Assembly (NCBI GenBank): GCA_002337145.1
Contig: DDFK01000003.1
Span: forward strand, 372,001 to 436,000
Direction of reading: 5' to 3'
DNA from: Chitinophagaceae bacterium UBA1930
GTDB lineage: Bacteria > Bacteroidota > Bacteroidia > Chitinophagales > Chitinophagaceae
DNA: 64,000 bases
The notes beneath the pieces were generated by a model, which was given only the letters and a program-made list of their open reading frames with translations, did not search any database and was not told the origin of the DNA. Position 1 is the first letter of the stretch; each line of letters begins with the position of its first letter. Made by a program: the position numbers and the translations under genes. Shown here in pieces: positions 33,600-42,613 of the stretch.

Positions 33600-33974
33600 A
33601 TGGCACGACCGCAAAAAAGCGTCGTGGATAAACGCACGGTTACAATCCGTGTCCGTGTTACCACGACAGAGAAAAAAACACTTGATAAAGCCGCCACAGA
33701 TGACGGCTATACCCTCAGTGATTTTTTGCGTGTCAAATCCATCAACGCAGTTCCACGGGGCAGGAAAGCCACGCCTGAACGGGCGGCATTCATCCGTGGG
33801 CTTGCCGAATTGTCCAAGGTCGGCAGCAACCTGAACCAGATTGCCCGAGCCTTGAACCGCCGGCAGGATTCCCCCGAACTGATAGGGCTTTCCGTTGGCG
33901 TGGTTGAAACCGTCCTAGCCAATGTTGACAGGCTCGCTTCGCAACTCCTGACAATGGCCGAACATGGTCATTAG
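33600..33974 (+). CDS. mobC: Relaxosome accessory protein, MobC-like
   Basis: About 124 residues from MARPQKSV: a ribbon-helix-helix-like start (VTIRVRVTTTEKKTLDKAA), then LSDFLRVKSI, and the MobC-type segment KVGSNLNQIARALNRRQD. It aids relaxase loading at oriT. The start at 33600 is chosen over 33561. Its stop overlaps the relaxase start by 11 bases. Confidence 0.85.
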   Translation: MARPQKSVVDKRTVTIRVRVTTTEKKTLDKAATDDGYTLSDFLRVKSINAVPRGRKATPERAAFIRGLAELSKVGSNLNQIARALNRRQDSPELIGLSVGVVETVLANVDRLASQLLTMAEHGH

Positions 33975-35490
33975 GGGACGCACACGGGGCAACGGGCGGC
34001 AGCTTGCCAACTACCTTTTGACAATGGCGGAGAACAGCCACATCGAGATACTCGATGTCAATGGCCGTGGTTCAATGGCTGATGCAGCGTTGATCCAGGA
34101 ACTCACATCCATGTCGCTGACTGCCGAACTCACCAAGAGCCAAAAGGGTTTGTATCATGCCCAGATCAACCCTGCTTATGGCGATGATAAGAAGATGACT
34201 GCAGCCGCATGGCAGCAGTCCGCCGACATGCTGGAAAAGGCATTGGGCTTGTCGGATCAACGGAGGGTCATAGTCCTGCACACCAAAAAGGACAGGACAC
34301 ATGCCCATGTGGTCTGGGAACGCTACGACAGCAAAAAAGGCATCATGCGTTCGGACAGTTTTTCACGCTACAAGCAGAATGCCGTCCGCTTGGAAATGGA
34401 AAAACTGTTCGAGCATAAAACCACACCCGAGAAGAACCCGCACCGTGAGGACATGAAAAAAGAGCTGTCCGCTCTATGGCAGGAATCGCCAACAGGGGCG
34501 AGTTTTATCAAGGCTGCAAAAGAAATGGGTTACACCGTTGCGACCAGCCCGAACCGCAGGCCGTTCATGGTGGTAGACAGGTATGGGCGTTCTTTCGACC
34601 TAGTAAGGCAACTGGAAAACGTGAAGACAAAGGATGTCAGGGAGCGTTTCAAGACGGAAAAACTGCCAACAGAAAAATCGGCACTCAAATCCGTTCAGGA
34701 CAATGAACGCCTGCAGCGGTCACAGGAAAAAATGTCCGACCAGATAGACCACCAGCAGGAACAGCGAAGGCTTATTGGTAACGAGAAGAAAAACAAAGCG
34801 GCAGTTTCATTCGCAGGCAACAAGAGCCAATTGCTGGACAATGAAACGCCAGATAACAAAAAAGAAACCGCACAGGAATTTGCAGAGAACAAACCTTTCA
34901 AACCTAAAACTATGGCTAGAGAACTTCCCGAGGAACTATCGGCAATCGTTGCCAACCTTTCAAGCGAACAGCAAAAGCAGGTTATTGGCCTTTGGCTCAA
35001 ACAGGCAAAGGACATGGAAAGATACAGGGAAAACTACGCTGTCCAGCGCGTCAACCTTGTGGCAGGCAACAGGGCTTTTGGTGAAAGGAAAACCATCCCG
35101 ACACCCGAGCAGCAAGCGGAACACCTCCACACGGAACTGATCAATCAAGCAAAAGCCTTTGAAAAGGAGAATGAAGAAAAGGCGAAAAAACAGGAAGTTG
35201 CCAAAGGGCATGAACCTGGCGGCACCGAGAAACAGAAAACGGTCGCCAATGACAACGGGCGGGAAACTTTGAAGAACGAATTCAAGCAGAACAAGGTTGA
35301 AGCAGAACGCAACGAAGGCGTTGGGGAAAGTCAAAACAAGAGAACGGAAGAAATCAACCGTGACCATAGAACCAATGCCAATATTTTATCCAAGGAAGAT
35401 AAAGAACGCATTGAAAAAGAGACTTTGGAGAAACTGAAAAAAATGCGGGAAAACAAGTCGCTCAACAAAGGCAAAGGTTACGAACGGTGA
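33964..35490 (+). CDS. MobA/VirD2-like relaxase
   Basis: The 508-residue protein starts with a relaxase domain of about 170 residues, including QLANYLL, the conserved helix LTKSQKGLYHAQINPA, and the metal-binding histidine motif VIVLHTKKDRTHAHVVWERY. The rest is a long charged coiled-coil tail (about 220-508). It nicks one strand at oriT through a tyrosine linkage; the catalytic tyrosine is not obvious, as in other divergent relaxases. It is translationally coupled to mobC. Confidence 0.85.
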   Translation: MVIRGRTRGNGRQLANYLLTMAENSHIEILDVNGRGSMADAALIQELTSMSLTAELTKSQKGLYHAQINPAYGDDKKMTAAAWQQSADMLEKALGLSDQRRVIVLHTKKDRTHAHVVWERYDSKKGIMRSDSFSRYKQNAVRLEMEKLFEHKTTPEKNPHREDMKKELSALWQESPTGASFIKAAKEMGYTVATSPNRRPFMVVDRYGRSFDLVRQLENVKTKDVRERFKTEKLPTEKSALKSVQDNERLQRSQEKMSDQIDHQQEQRRLIGNEKKNKAAVSFAGNKSQLLDNETPDNKKETAQEFAENKPFKPKTMARELPEELSAIVANLSSEQQKQVIGLWLKQAKDMERYRENYAVQRVNLVAGNRAFGERKTIPTPEQQAEHLHTELINQAKAFEKENEEKAKKQEVAKGHEPGGTEKQKTVANDNGRETLKNEFKQNKVEAERNEGVGESQNKRTEEINRDHRTNANILSKEDKERIEKETLEKLKKMRENKSLNKGKGYER

Positions 35491-35594
35491 CCAAGCACCA
35501 TCCGTAACCTTGATATAAACAAACCGTGGGGGGTATATGCTTAGCTTGCAGCAGGCACAAAATAGTATTTAATTTTTAAATATAAAAATTACAA

Positions 35595-36230
35595 TTATTT
35601 TTCCTTGTATGCATCCGAAACCTCAATGATTTTGTTGAGCATCAATTCAGCAGTATCGGAAGTCATGCCTTTTGCCAACATGACGGGCTTGTTGCCGTAA
35701 CGTATATACACACGGTAGTTAATCGCAATCATTTTCATGCGGGATGCCCGTGCCACTTGGCTTCCCAATTGACCAACAGCATGGACAGCGTTCAGTGATG
35801 ATGCAGCCAACATGCTTGAAGCCCTGCCGGACACAGGAATGAACATGCCGCTTTGCATGGAAACAGAATTGCTTTCTTCGGACTTCCAAGCCTTAATAAA
35901 GACGGCAGTTACATGTTCCCTTACATAGGTGTTGCCATCCACATGGAAGCCCTGCCTGTCCACGGCAAAGCTTTGTGGTGTCCTTCTTTTGTTGACGAGG
36001 AACTTGAGCAGCTTGAACAATGCTATCGTGAAAAACACCCACAAGAACAATCCAAACAGAGCCGATGAAGGATTAAAAAGTGCCATCGGAAGCGGTGCAA
36101 TCAAAGCACAGACTAAAACAAATGCAAATAGGGTTTTGGTAGAGTATTTTTCCTGCTCATAGGAAAACACCGTCCTGCCGTTCTGCTGCAAAGCCGTAAA
36201 GCCTTGATTGGCTTGTATTACCGTGTTCAT
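35595..36230 (-). CDS. Inner-membrane protein, unknown function
   Basis: 211 residues with two adjacent transmembrane helices near residues 32-73 (LFAFVLVCALIAPLPMALF and LFGLFLWVFFTIALFKLLKF), joined to a soluble, beta-rich C-terminal region with a repeated basic motif. Membrane cargo protein on the element. It follows a lipoprotein gene by 16 bases on the same strand, so the two may share a transcript. Confidence 0.55.
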   Translation of the reverse strand: MNTVIQANQGFTALQQNGRTVFSYEQEKYSTKTLFAFVLVCALIAPLPMALFNPSSALFGLFLWVFFTIALFKLLKFLVNKRRTPQSFAVDRQGFHVDGNTYVREHVTAVFIKAWKSEESNSVSMQSGMFIPVSGRASSMLAASSLNAVHAVGQLGSQVARASRMKMIAINYRVYIRYGNKPVMLAKGMTSDTAELMLNKIIEVSDAYKEK

Positions 36231-36246
36231 AAAATAGATATAAGGT

Positions 36247-36717
36247 TTAATGATTGAATGTAATGGTGTTGAAATGCGATACGCCGCCTGTCGATTGTGC
36301 GGTCTTGTCCTTTATCGTGAATGTTGTTGCTGAAAGTTCAAGGATGGTATAGAGGTTGCCATCAATCATGATTTCCTGCTGATTGTTTTGGAACTGCCAG
36401 ACCAAGTTCTTGGTCTGCGGGTCGCTACTACTGCACTTGGTCGCTTCATTGTTCAAGACCAATACCCCACCCGTTTGGAACAGGAAGGAATCATCCTTGC
36501 TGCAACTCGGCGAAGCCGCATATAAATTGGTAATCAAAGTCCCGTTGCCTGTATAGTTGATTGGGGCAGAGGAAGTCAATGCGGTGGTAATCCATTTGCT
36601 ACTGGTCAGCAGCTCTGTCGGTGTTTTTGTTGTGGCCGTGCTGGTTGTATCGTCACTCTTGGAGCAGCCAAAAAAAAGAATGACGAGCATTGAAAGTGTG
36701 CATGTGATTTGTTTCAT
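36247..36717 (-). CDS. Lipocalin-like lipoprotein
   Basis: 156 residues with a lipoprotein signal (MKQITCTLSMLVILFFGCSK, lipid-modified Cys18) and a Ser/Thr-rich linker. The beta-barrel-like mature region has the Bacteroidota lipocalin-like layout ('LTSSKWITT...DDSFLFQTGGVL'). A Cys pair may form a disulphide. It overlaps the resolvase gene by four bases; function unknown. Confidence 0.6.
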   Translation of the reverse strand: MKQITCTLSMLVILFFGCSKSDDTTSTATTKTPTELLTSSKWITTALTSSAPINYTGNGTLITNLYAASPSCSKDDSFLFQTGGVLVLNNEATKCSSSDPQTKNLVWQFQNNQQEIMIDGNLYTILELSATTFTIKDKTAQSTGGVSHFNTITFNH

Positions 36718-37433
36718 GATGAAAGGTTTTGTTTGTTTGATAAAAATGTTTCTATATGCGTTTGAGGGTTTTTAATTGACCCTATATTTTCTAGCCGTTT
36801 CATGAGTGTATGCACCGACTTGATATGCCACTTGGCATTCTCGCCTTTGAATGTTTTTACCCTTCGCCTGTTGAGCATCTTGGTAACGCCACGAACAGTA
36901 TTGTAGCCTTGCTCATTGAGCTTTTGGATGATTGGCTGCATGGTCAGTGCAAACTCGTTTGCTGTTGCTTTGTTCCTTTTTGAAAGGACTGTTGCCCCAT
37001 ACCTGCCAAGCTTTGTTCCCCGCTCTTTCGCAACGGCCAAAGCCGCTTTTGTTCTTTTGCTTATTTGTTCACTTTCCCACTCCCCAACAGCAGCGATGAT
37101 ATGTGCCACAAACTTGTTGGCCGATGGGTTGTCCATTGCAAGGAATTCAATCTTGGATTCCATGAGATGCGAGATAAAAGCAACGTTCCTGGCGAGCCTG
37201 TCCAGTTTTGCAATGAGCAGGATAGCGTTGTGCTTTTTACAGGCTTGCAATGCCAAAAGAAGGATAGGCCGTTTTGTGTTCCTGCCTGATTCCACCTCAG
37301 TAAATGCAGGCAGCAGTTCAAGCTGAAAAGCAGCGGCAAAACTTATTACAGCTTTTTCTTGTGCTTCCAAGCCCAACCCGCTTTTGCCTTGGCGGTCGGT
37401 CGATACACGGTAATACGGGATTGCTTTTCTCAT
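36714..37433 (-). CDS. Serine recombinase (resolvase/invertase family)
   Basis: 239 residues with the N-terminal catalytic domain: YYRVSTDRQGKSGLGLEAQE (Ser11 nucleophile), then LIAKLDRLARN and the long E helix (VGEWESEQISKRTKAAL). A C-terminal HTH follows (VRGVTKMLNRRRV). It likely resolves dimers or cointegrates of the element. Probable res sites lie upstream at 37481-37660. Confidence 0.88.
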   Translation of the reverse strand: MRKAIPYYRVSTDRQGKSGLGLEAQEKAVISFAAAFQLELLPAFTEVESGRNTKRPILLLALQACKKHNAILLIAKLDRLARNVAFISHLMESKIEFLAMDNPSANKFVAHIIAAVGEWESEQISKRTKAALAVAKERGTKLGRYGATVLSKRNKATANEFALTMQPIIQKLNEQGYNTVRGVTKMLNRRRVKTFKGENAKWHIKSVHTLMKRLENIGSIKNPQTHIETFLSNKQNLSS

Positions 37434-37480
37434 TTTGATTTATTGTAGTTTGAATTGTTACAATGAAATCAATGGGCATA

Positions 37481-37660
37481 GTGTATACAGGTAAACGAAG
37501 GATTACCTTTATACACGAATCTGCTTTTTCGGGGAAATAATTTTTAAGACGAACATTTAAAAGTATTGAATAGCAAGGCTTTGAAGAAGGCAGGATTCTT
37601 TGTAGTTCATTGAAAACAGCCCTTTTTGTATACAGGCATACGTTCGTTTACATGTAAACA
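37481..37660. promoter_or_regulatory. Probable res site of the serine recombinase
   Basis: A 14-bp inverted repeat (GTGTATACAGGTAA and TTACCTTTATACAC, one mismatch, 8-nt loop) spans 37481-37516. A perfect 14-bp palindrome GTTTACATGTAAAC lies at 37647-37660, preceded by TGTATACAGG. ACA(G/T)GTAAACGAA is common to both parts in opposite orientations. Directly upstream of the resolvase start, this is where res subsites lie. Confidence 0.5.
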
Positions 37661-37699
37661 AAAAATAAGTTTTAATGTTGAATTTTTTAGTATTGGTGC

Positions 37700-38365
37700 A
37701 TGAAAAAAATGGAATCTTACGGAGATATATTTTCAATCAGTGATGGTAAATGCAAGGCTTTTGCTCGTTCCTATTCAAGCTCTAGAGCATTCAGCAAAGC
37801 CTTTACGGAGAAGTATCGTTATATCAAAGGCTACCATGCAACACGGTTGAGCAATGAGGAAATAAGGGATATTAGAAAAGGAGGACTGAAAATATCTTCT
37901 ATATCAATGTTGGAAAGTAAAGCGGTTAAGCGTTTTGTTCATCCAAATGACACTATCGAATTAGAGGCAGGTATCCGTTCTGAAATCCATGCTTATTTGA
38001 ACAGTGGCAAATATAGGGATGGCGGTAGGCTTTTCTTCAACCTCGTAAAAAAGGACTTTGATGAAAGGCCGACACAATACCTTGTCTTTGGTGCGGAAAC
38101 ACTTATAGGGTTGGCAAATCACCTGTCATCAAAGTTTCCAATAAGGTTTACCGAGAGGCTTAGGCAGTTTGGGCAGGCATATATTATACATTCCGTTATT
38201 CAGTCGACATCCGTCAAGAAATGCTTCATTAAGGGTATTTATAAATATATACATGGAGATCAGCCTGAAAGCTGCATTGTCTCCTATCAGGATTTAGCCC
38301 CATCTGATATTCTCCGTATTCAGCATATAGCCAACCCTAATGACGAGTATTTCTGGTGTATATAA
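37700..38365 (+). CDS. Unknown cargo protein, possibly ADP-ribosyltransferase-like
   Basis: 221 residues. The segment YIKGYHATRLSNEEI...RKGGLKISS resembles the 'H-x-T' start of small ADP-ribosyltransferase-like or RES-type folds; the rest has no recognisable motif, except paired Phe/Arg stretches. It lies in GC-richer DNA and is transcribed divergently from the resolvase, with the res-like palindromes between. The function is unknown, and the ART suggestion is weak. Confidence 0.5.
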   Translation: MKKMESYGDIFSISDGKCKAFARSYSSSRAFSKAFTEKYRYIKGYHATRLSNEEIRDIRKGGLKISSISMLESKAVKRFVHPNDTIELEAGIRSEIHAYLNSGKYRDGGRLFFNLVKKDFDERPTQYLVFGAETLIGLANHLSSKFPIRFTERLRQFGQAYIIHSVIQSTSVKKCFIKGIYKYIHGDQPESCIVSYQDLAPSDILRIQHIANPNDEYFWCI

Positions 38366-38511
38366 TCTTGTATGTATTTTCGGCATGGAATAGTTGCAAC
38401 TACAACCAATACGGATTGGTGCGGTTCACCCCGGTCTTTTAAGTGAAGGGAGGTTATTCTTGACATTCTGCAAACATGAGTTAGGAATATATTCCCCCTC
38501 AACCATCGGGA

Positions 38512-39000
38512 ATGAACATGACGAGCGAAACACCACTTTACCAAGTTGCAGAAGTCGAATTGATTTACAAGAACAAGGTTGCACCATCTGCCCGCCCAAG
38601 GGTGCTTACATCACGACAGGGCTACGAAGTATTGATGTCATCATGGGATGAAAACAAAATTGGTTTTATTGAACAGGCAAAGGTTCTGCTGCTCAACAGG
38701 GCAAACCGTGTATTGGGTATCTATGAAATTTCCACAGGTGGCGTTGCAGGAACGGTTGTCGATCCCAAGCTCGTTATCGTCGCTGCATTGAAGTCCAATG
38801 CAAGCTCCATCCTGCTTTCCCACAATCACCCTTCCGGCAACTTGAAACCCAGCAGGCAGGATGAATTGATTACCGAACGGCTGCGTGAGGGATGCAAATT
38901 GTTAGACCTGCACTTCTTGGATCACATCATCGTTTCGCCGGAGGGCTACTATTCTTTCGCCGATGAGAACAGTTTTGATATTTACAGCTATGGGTATTGA
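38512..39000 (+). CDS. radC: RadC-family JAB-domain protein
   Basis: 162 residues. The JAMM motif is intact: HNHPSGNLKPSRQD (His104, His106, Asp117), followed by LDHIIVSPEGYYSF. Only the JAB part and a short N-terminus are present, without the helix-hairpin-helix of housekeeping RadC. Such copies are common on mobile elements, where they are thought to assist replication or anti-defence. It shares a four-base overlap with the next small gene. Confidence 0.85.
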   Translation: MNMTSETPLYQVAEVELIYKNKVAPSARPRVLTSRQGYEVLMSSWDENKIGFIEQAKVLLLNRANRVLGIYEISTGGVAGTVVDPKLVIVAALKSNASSILLSHNHPSGNLKPSRQDELITERLREGCKLLDLHFLDHIIVSPEGYYSFADENSFDIYSYGY

Positions 39001-39197
39001 TGAACATTACAATTATCAAAAACGAAAATGCAGAACAAACGATTGGCGAATTTTTGAGGGAGCGGAACCGGATAGCAGATTGCATCTATGATCTGGATAG
39101 ACTGAATCAACAGCACAAACACGATGAAGAATTCATGCAACAATTAAAAGAAGTTGTTATTCGTGCAAGGAATAATTATAAGCCAAAGCCTGAATAG
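38997..39197 (+). CDS. Small charged helical protein, unknown
   Basis: 66 residues, predicted coiled coil (GEFLRERNRIADCIYDLDRL, then QQLKEVVIRARNN). It overlaps the RadC stop by four bases, so it is co-translated. No function is recognised. Confidence 0.55.
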   Translation: MMNITIIKNENAEQTIGEFLRERNRIADCIYDLDRLNQQHKHDEEFMQQLKEVVIRARNNYKPKPE

Positions 39198-39344
39198 TTT
39201 TATTGGTCAGGGGCAAGAACATCTATTTGGCACCTGTGGCGACGCTCCATTCAACTTGTGAACATAGGGCAGAAAAAGAAGAAAATATGCACAGCCTCTT
39301 TTGCCTGAATAAAAAAAGTTATCTTCATTTTCTAAAAACGCTCT

Positions 39345-39611
39345 ATGGCACATATGATCGTCACAAGTGAATTCGCTTCGCTTGGTCTTTATGTCCAAGA
39401 ACCGAAAGACATTCATATTAACTACCCCAAAGGAAATTTCTCTTGTCGGATTGGTAATATTTTGGGGTCTGCCATAATAAGGCCACTTACAAACAATACA
39501 AATTACAAGATTATTCCTGCAGCAGAGTTTGTCCATCTATTGCCTGCCTTCATAAATTTCAAATCGGAGGATAATCATTCAGTTGAAGCAAAAATTGAAG
39601 TTTGGCATTGA
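39345..39611 (+). CDS. Small unknown protein
   Basis: 88 residues in a mixed beta pattern starting MAHMIVTSEFASLGLY. The hydrophobic alternation looks protein-like, but there is no recognised domain and no clear ribosome-binding sequence. A leftward open frame overlaps it; its Cys- and His-rich sequence makes that alternative less likely. Confidence 0.4.
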   Translation: MAHMIVTSEFASLGLYVQEPKDIHINYPKGNFSCRIGNILGSAIIRPLTNNTNYKIIPAAEFVHLLPAFINFKSEDNHSVEAKIEVWH

Positions 39612-39699
39612 TTAAGGGGTCATAAGAACATCTGCCATGAAAAGAAAAATAACATTTCTGTTTATGCAGTGAAATTCCTTACGCCTTCCGCACTTCATC

Positions 39700-40908
39700 T
39701 TAGTAATTCAGCACATTGTTCAATGCATCATCCGTGTCCTTGTTGATGAAGTTCGCCTGGTAGCCGACAGTCGTGGTGATGGACGAGTGCCTGTAGAGCT
39801 TCTGCAATAACTGCAACGGTATCTTGTCGCCTGAAATACTGGCGAATGTGTGCCGTGCAATGTGCATCGTCAATGTCTTGTCGATCTTGGCAAGCGGTGC
39901 AACTTGGGTGCGGAGGCACTTATCGACTGCACTGGTTTTGAAGGCAATCGTTCTATCGGTTGCAAACCTGTTTTGGAAATCGCACCCTTTCAGTTCGGGG
40001 AATATCAGATCGTTTTTGTTGTCACGGAAAGCCCTGTATTGCTCGATGATATTTCTTGCCTTGTCCGGTATGTTGAACGAACCACCTTTGTTGTTCTTGC
40101 CCATCGAATAATGTAGGCGGTCGTCCTGCAAATCCGACCAACGGATTCGGAACACGTCCGATACACGCATGCCGGCAAAGTAGAACGAGAACAGCCAAAG
40201 GTTTCTTACATGTTGCAGCTTTGGGTCGGCTATCTCCGCTTCTTCAAGCCGTTTCACTTCTTCGACTGTCAAGCCAACTTTGGTAGTGTCAGGAAACTTG
40301 ATCTTCACGCCGCCCTTACCAAATGGGTAGTGCTTCTGGTCAACGATATTGTCCCTGATTGCATGGCTGAAAACAGAGCGAATTGCGACAAGGTGATTGA
40401 CGGCACTCCTTTCGCTTAGCTTCAATACCGACATCACATGAGCCTTGAAACGTTCGAGCATCACGGGCGTAATATCCTGGAACGCTATATCGTTTTTGAG
40501 GTATTCCTTGAAATGCCGGAGCCTTGGCTTTTCGGAAGTGTATTGGTTGTATTTGCCAGCCTGTTTCAAGCGTTCAACAAACGCATCGGCTTGTGCAAAG
40601 AATGTCGCACCAGCAGTAGGCTTGATCTTCTGCCTTACAGCAGATGCACTTACGACTGTCTTGTTGGTCTCAACTTCCAAAGCTTTTTCTGTCGCTTCCG
40701 AAAGCTTTTTTAGAAGCAGGTTGTTTAACCTTGCGCTATTGGGATAGGATTTTTTGACACGCCCTGCGGTGGCATCCCAATCCTCTTCTTTGATGCTGTA
40801 TTCAAGATAGATGAAAGAGGATTTCCTATCTTTGGTGATGCGGATAGCAAGTGGGAATGTGCCGTCCTTTTTTTGTTCTTTGCGTAAAACAATTTTGATT
40901 GCTGCCAT
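39700..40908 (-). CDS. int: Bacteroidota-type tyrosine integrase
   Basis: 402 residues: an N-terminal arm-DNA-binding domain (MAAIKIVLRKEQKKDGTFPL), a SAM-like core-binding domain, and the catalytic domain with Arg in FAGMRVSD, His-x-x-Arg in HIARHTFAS, His in KLYRHSSITTT and Tyr in VGYQANF. It lies about 180 bp from attR and reads away from it, the usual position for the integrase that inserted this element into tRNA-Phe. Putative arm sites lie just upstream at 40961. Confidence 0.9.
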   Translation of the reverse strand: MAAIKIVLRKEQKKDGTFPLAIRITKDRKSSFIYLEYSIKEEDWDATAGRVKKSYPNSARLNNLLLKKLSEATEKALEVETNKTVVSASAVRQKIKPTAGATFFAQADAFVERLKQAGKYNQYTSEKPRLRHFKEYLKNDIAFQDITPVMLERFKAHVMSVLKLSERSAVNHLVAIRSVFSHAIRDNIVDQKHYPFGKGGVKIKFPDTTKVGLTVEEVKRLEEAEIADPKLQHVRNLWLFSFYFAGMRVSDVFRIRWSDLQDDRLHYSMGKNNKGGSFNIPDKARNIIEQYRAFRDNKNDLIFPELKGCDFQNRFATDRTIAFKTSAVDKCLRTQVAPLAKIDKTLTMHIARHTFASISGDKIPLQLLQKLYRHSSITTTVGYQANFINKDTDDALNNVLNY

Positions 40909-40960
40909 GGTAAAGCCTTTGGGTTGATAGATCTGGAATAGGACTATAAACCTAACATTT

Positions 40961-40988
40961 TTACTACAACAATACTACAACATTTTGC
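40961..40988. repeat. Element-end repeat, right copy (possible integrase arm site)
   Basis: A 28-bp direct repeat of 21852-21879 with one difference (A for G). It lies between the integrase start and attR. Confidence 0.6.
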
Positions 40989-41086
40989 GTTTTCATGTGA
41001 CTTATAAAGGTTTTATATGAAGTGAAAATGGTTGATAATCAACATTATTGCATCATATCGAACCATATAAAACCAGTCTGATGTGA

Positions 41087-41132
41087 ACTGAAAATCCTTG
41101 TGTCGCCGGTTCAATCCCGGCCCACACCACTT
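41087..41132. repeat. attR
   Basis: Identical 46-bp copy of 21762-21807. It is only the 3' half of a tRNA-Phe gene; no D-arm precedes it. Confidence 0.93.
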
Positions 41133-41140
41133 TTAAATCA

Positions 41141-41173
41141 AGCAGTTACGGCGAAAGCTGTAACTGCTTTTTT
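41141..41173 (+). terminator. Terminator beyond attR
   Basis: AGCAGTTACGGC and GCTGTAACTGCT form a 12-bp stem (one G-T pair) with a GAAA tetraloop and a run of T. It is the chromosomal or older-element counterpart of the terminator at 21816. Confidence 0.8.
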
Positions 41174-41207
41174 CTTTGGTACAACAAACTGGTAATAAGG
41201 TTGTAAA

Positions 41208-42613
41208 TGTCTAGTCCTAAAATAGCTTTACAGCAATCCAATTCGGATGACTGAAAAGAAAAAGCAAAAAAGCCAACCAAGCCCGCTCAGCAAAGTGCCA
41301 TGGAAGCGGCGCAGTAAAGATGAAATGGAGTTAATCGTTAGCCAGATCCAGTCGGGATCGATCTCGATTTGGGGTGCATGCAAGAGGCATGGCCTAAACC
41401 GGAACACTTTAAAACTTTGGATGACTCGCTTAAGAGTTGGAAGTTTGACGGACAAAACTCTTAGCACGGTGTCATCGAGCAAAGAAGAAGATAAAAAAGC
41501 TCTGTAACTCAAACAGCAGATCAGGCAACTGGAAAAAGCGTTGGAGTATGCAAACCTCAAGATTCTCGGATTGGAAACGATGATCAAAGTAACTGAAGAG
41601 GATCTTCAAATCAAGATCAGAAAAAAGCCTGGTACCAAACGGTCAAAAGAATAAAGCAAGCTTATCCCACTATGGGCCTAGAGAAGCTATGCAGACTGTT
41701 TGGTGTAACGCGGCAGGCGTATTACGAAGCATATAATTACGAGAAGAAAACAAGTATTGCTCACATGATCGTGCTACGGCTGGTTAAAGATTTACGAGAC
41801 ACAATGCCGATGCTCGGAACAAGAAAACTTCTTTTTAAGATTGAACCGATGCTAAAAGATCACGGCATAAAGATGGGGCGCGATCAACTTTTTGATTTAC
41901 TGCGTTTCCATGGAATGCTTATCCGGCGCAGGAAACGGAGCTTTGTTACAACAGATTCTTTCCATTGGTTGAAGAAATACCCGAACCTTGTTGAAGAAGT
42001 ATCAGTGTGTGCATCGGAACAGGTTTGGGTATCGGATATCACTTACATTAAAACGATTGAAGGTTACAGTTACCTATCGCTAATCACTGATGCCTATTCT
42101 CGAAAAATTGTTGGTTATTGTTTGCATCCAACGTTAGAAAGTGCAGGATGTATTGAAGCTCTTAACATGGCGTTATCTAATCGGCTGTTTAATGGTAGAA
42201 TACTGATACATCATTCAGACAGAGGTGTACAATATTGTTCAAGTAGCTATGTGGATATACTTATGGACAATGGTGTCGGAATTAGCATGACACAAAACGG
42301 AAGCCCATATGAAAATGCACTGGCGGAGCGGATGAACGGAATTATCAAATCAGAATTCATTCCAAGAAAACTCTTCCGGAATCACGACGAAGCAAGGAAA
42401 GAAATTGATAAGACAATAGCGGCCTACAACGGTCAAAGGCCACATGCCAGCCTGAATTATTTAACACCAGAAATAGCACATACAGCCGTAGGAACTATCC
42501 CTAAGCGGTGGAAGAAATACAAAAGATCAACTAAATCAATAGAAACGTTTTTTAGTGTAAAGAAAATACCAGGATTATCTACTAACAGTGTAAGGTTTTT
42601 TCAGGACGAGTCA
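41208..42613 (+). mobile_element. IS3-family insertion sequence
   Basis: About 1406 bp with 25-bp terminal inverted repeats matching at 19 of 25 positions (left TGTCTAGTCCTAAAATAGCT, 41208 on; right end at 42613). orfA and orfB lie in overlapping -1-related frames with an A_AAA_AAG slippery sequence. No clear target duplication is visible. The orfB frame runs 63 bases past the right repeat into flanking DNA. Confidence 0.8.
41247..41654 (+). pseudogene. IS3 transposase orfA, interrupted by an in-frame stop
   Basis: The HTH half (KVPWKRRSKDEMELIVSQI, then GACKRHGLNRNTLKLW) is intact up to a TAA at 41505-41507. The same frame continues after it as the usual leucine-zipper tail (LKQQIRQLEKALEYANLKI) and ends at 41654. 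Frame and tail identify a single damaged gene. Without readthrough, neither full OrfA nor OrfAB can be made. Confidence 0.8.

Larger units (their letters stand above)
21762..41132. mobile_element. Integrative mobilizable element in tRNA-Phe (19.4 kb)
   Basis: It is bounded by a perfect 46-bp direct repeat of the tRNA-Phe 3' end (21762-21807 and 41087-41132). A tyrosine integrase lies next to the right repeat. It carries a coupling protein, MobC and relaxase but no mating-pair genes, so it should be mobilizable rather than self-transmissible. Base composition shifts sharply inside it: AT-rich at about 27.8-31.2 kb and GC-richer at 31.2-35.5 kb, which indicates a mosaic. Confidence 0.9.

Noticed and set aside
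39207..39536. Leftward frame rich in Cys and His
   Set aside because: Composition is typical of an antisense frame; the opposite frame looks more protein-like.
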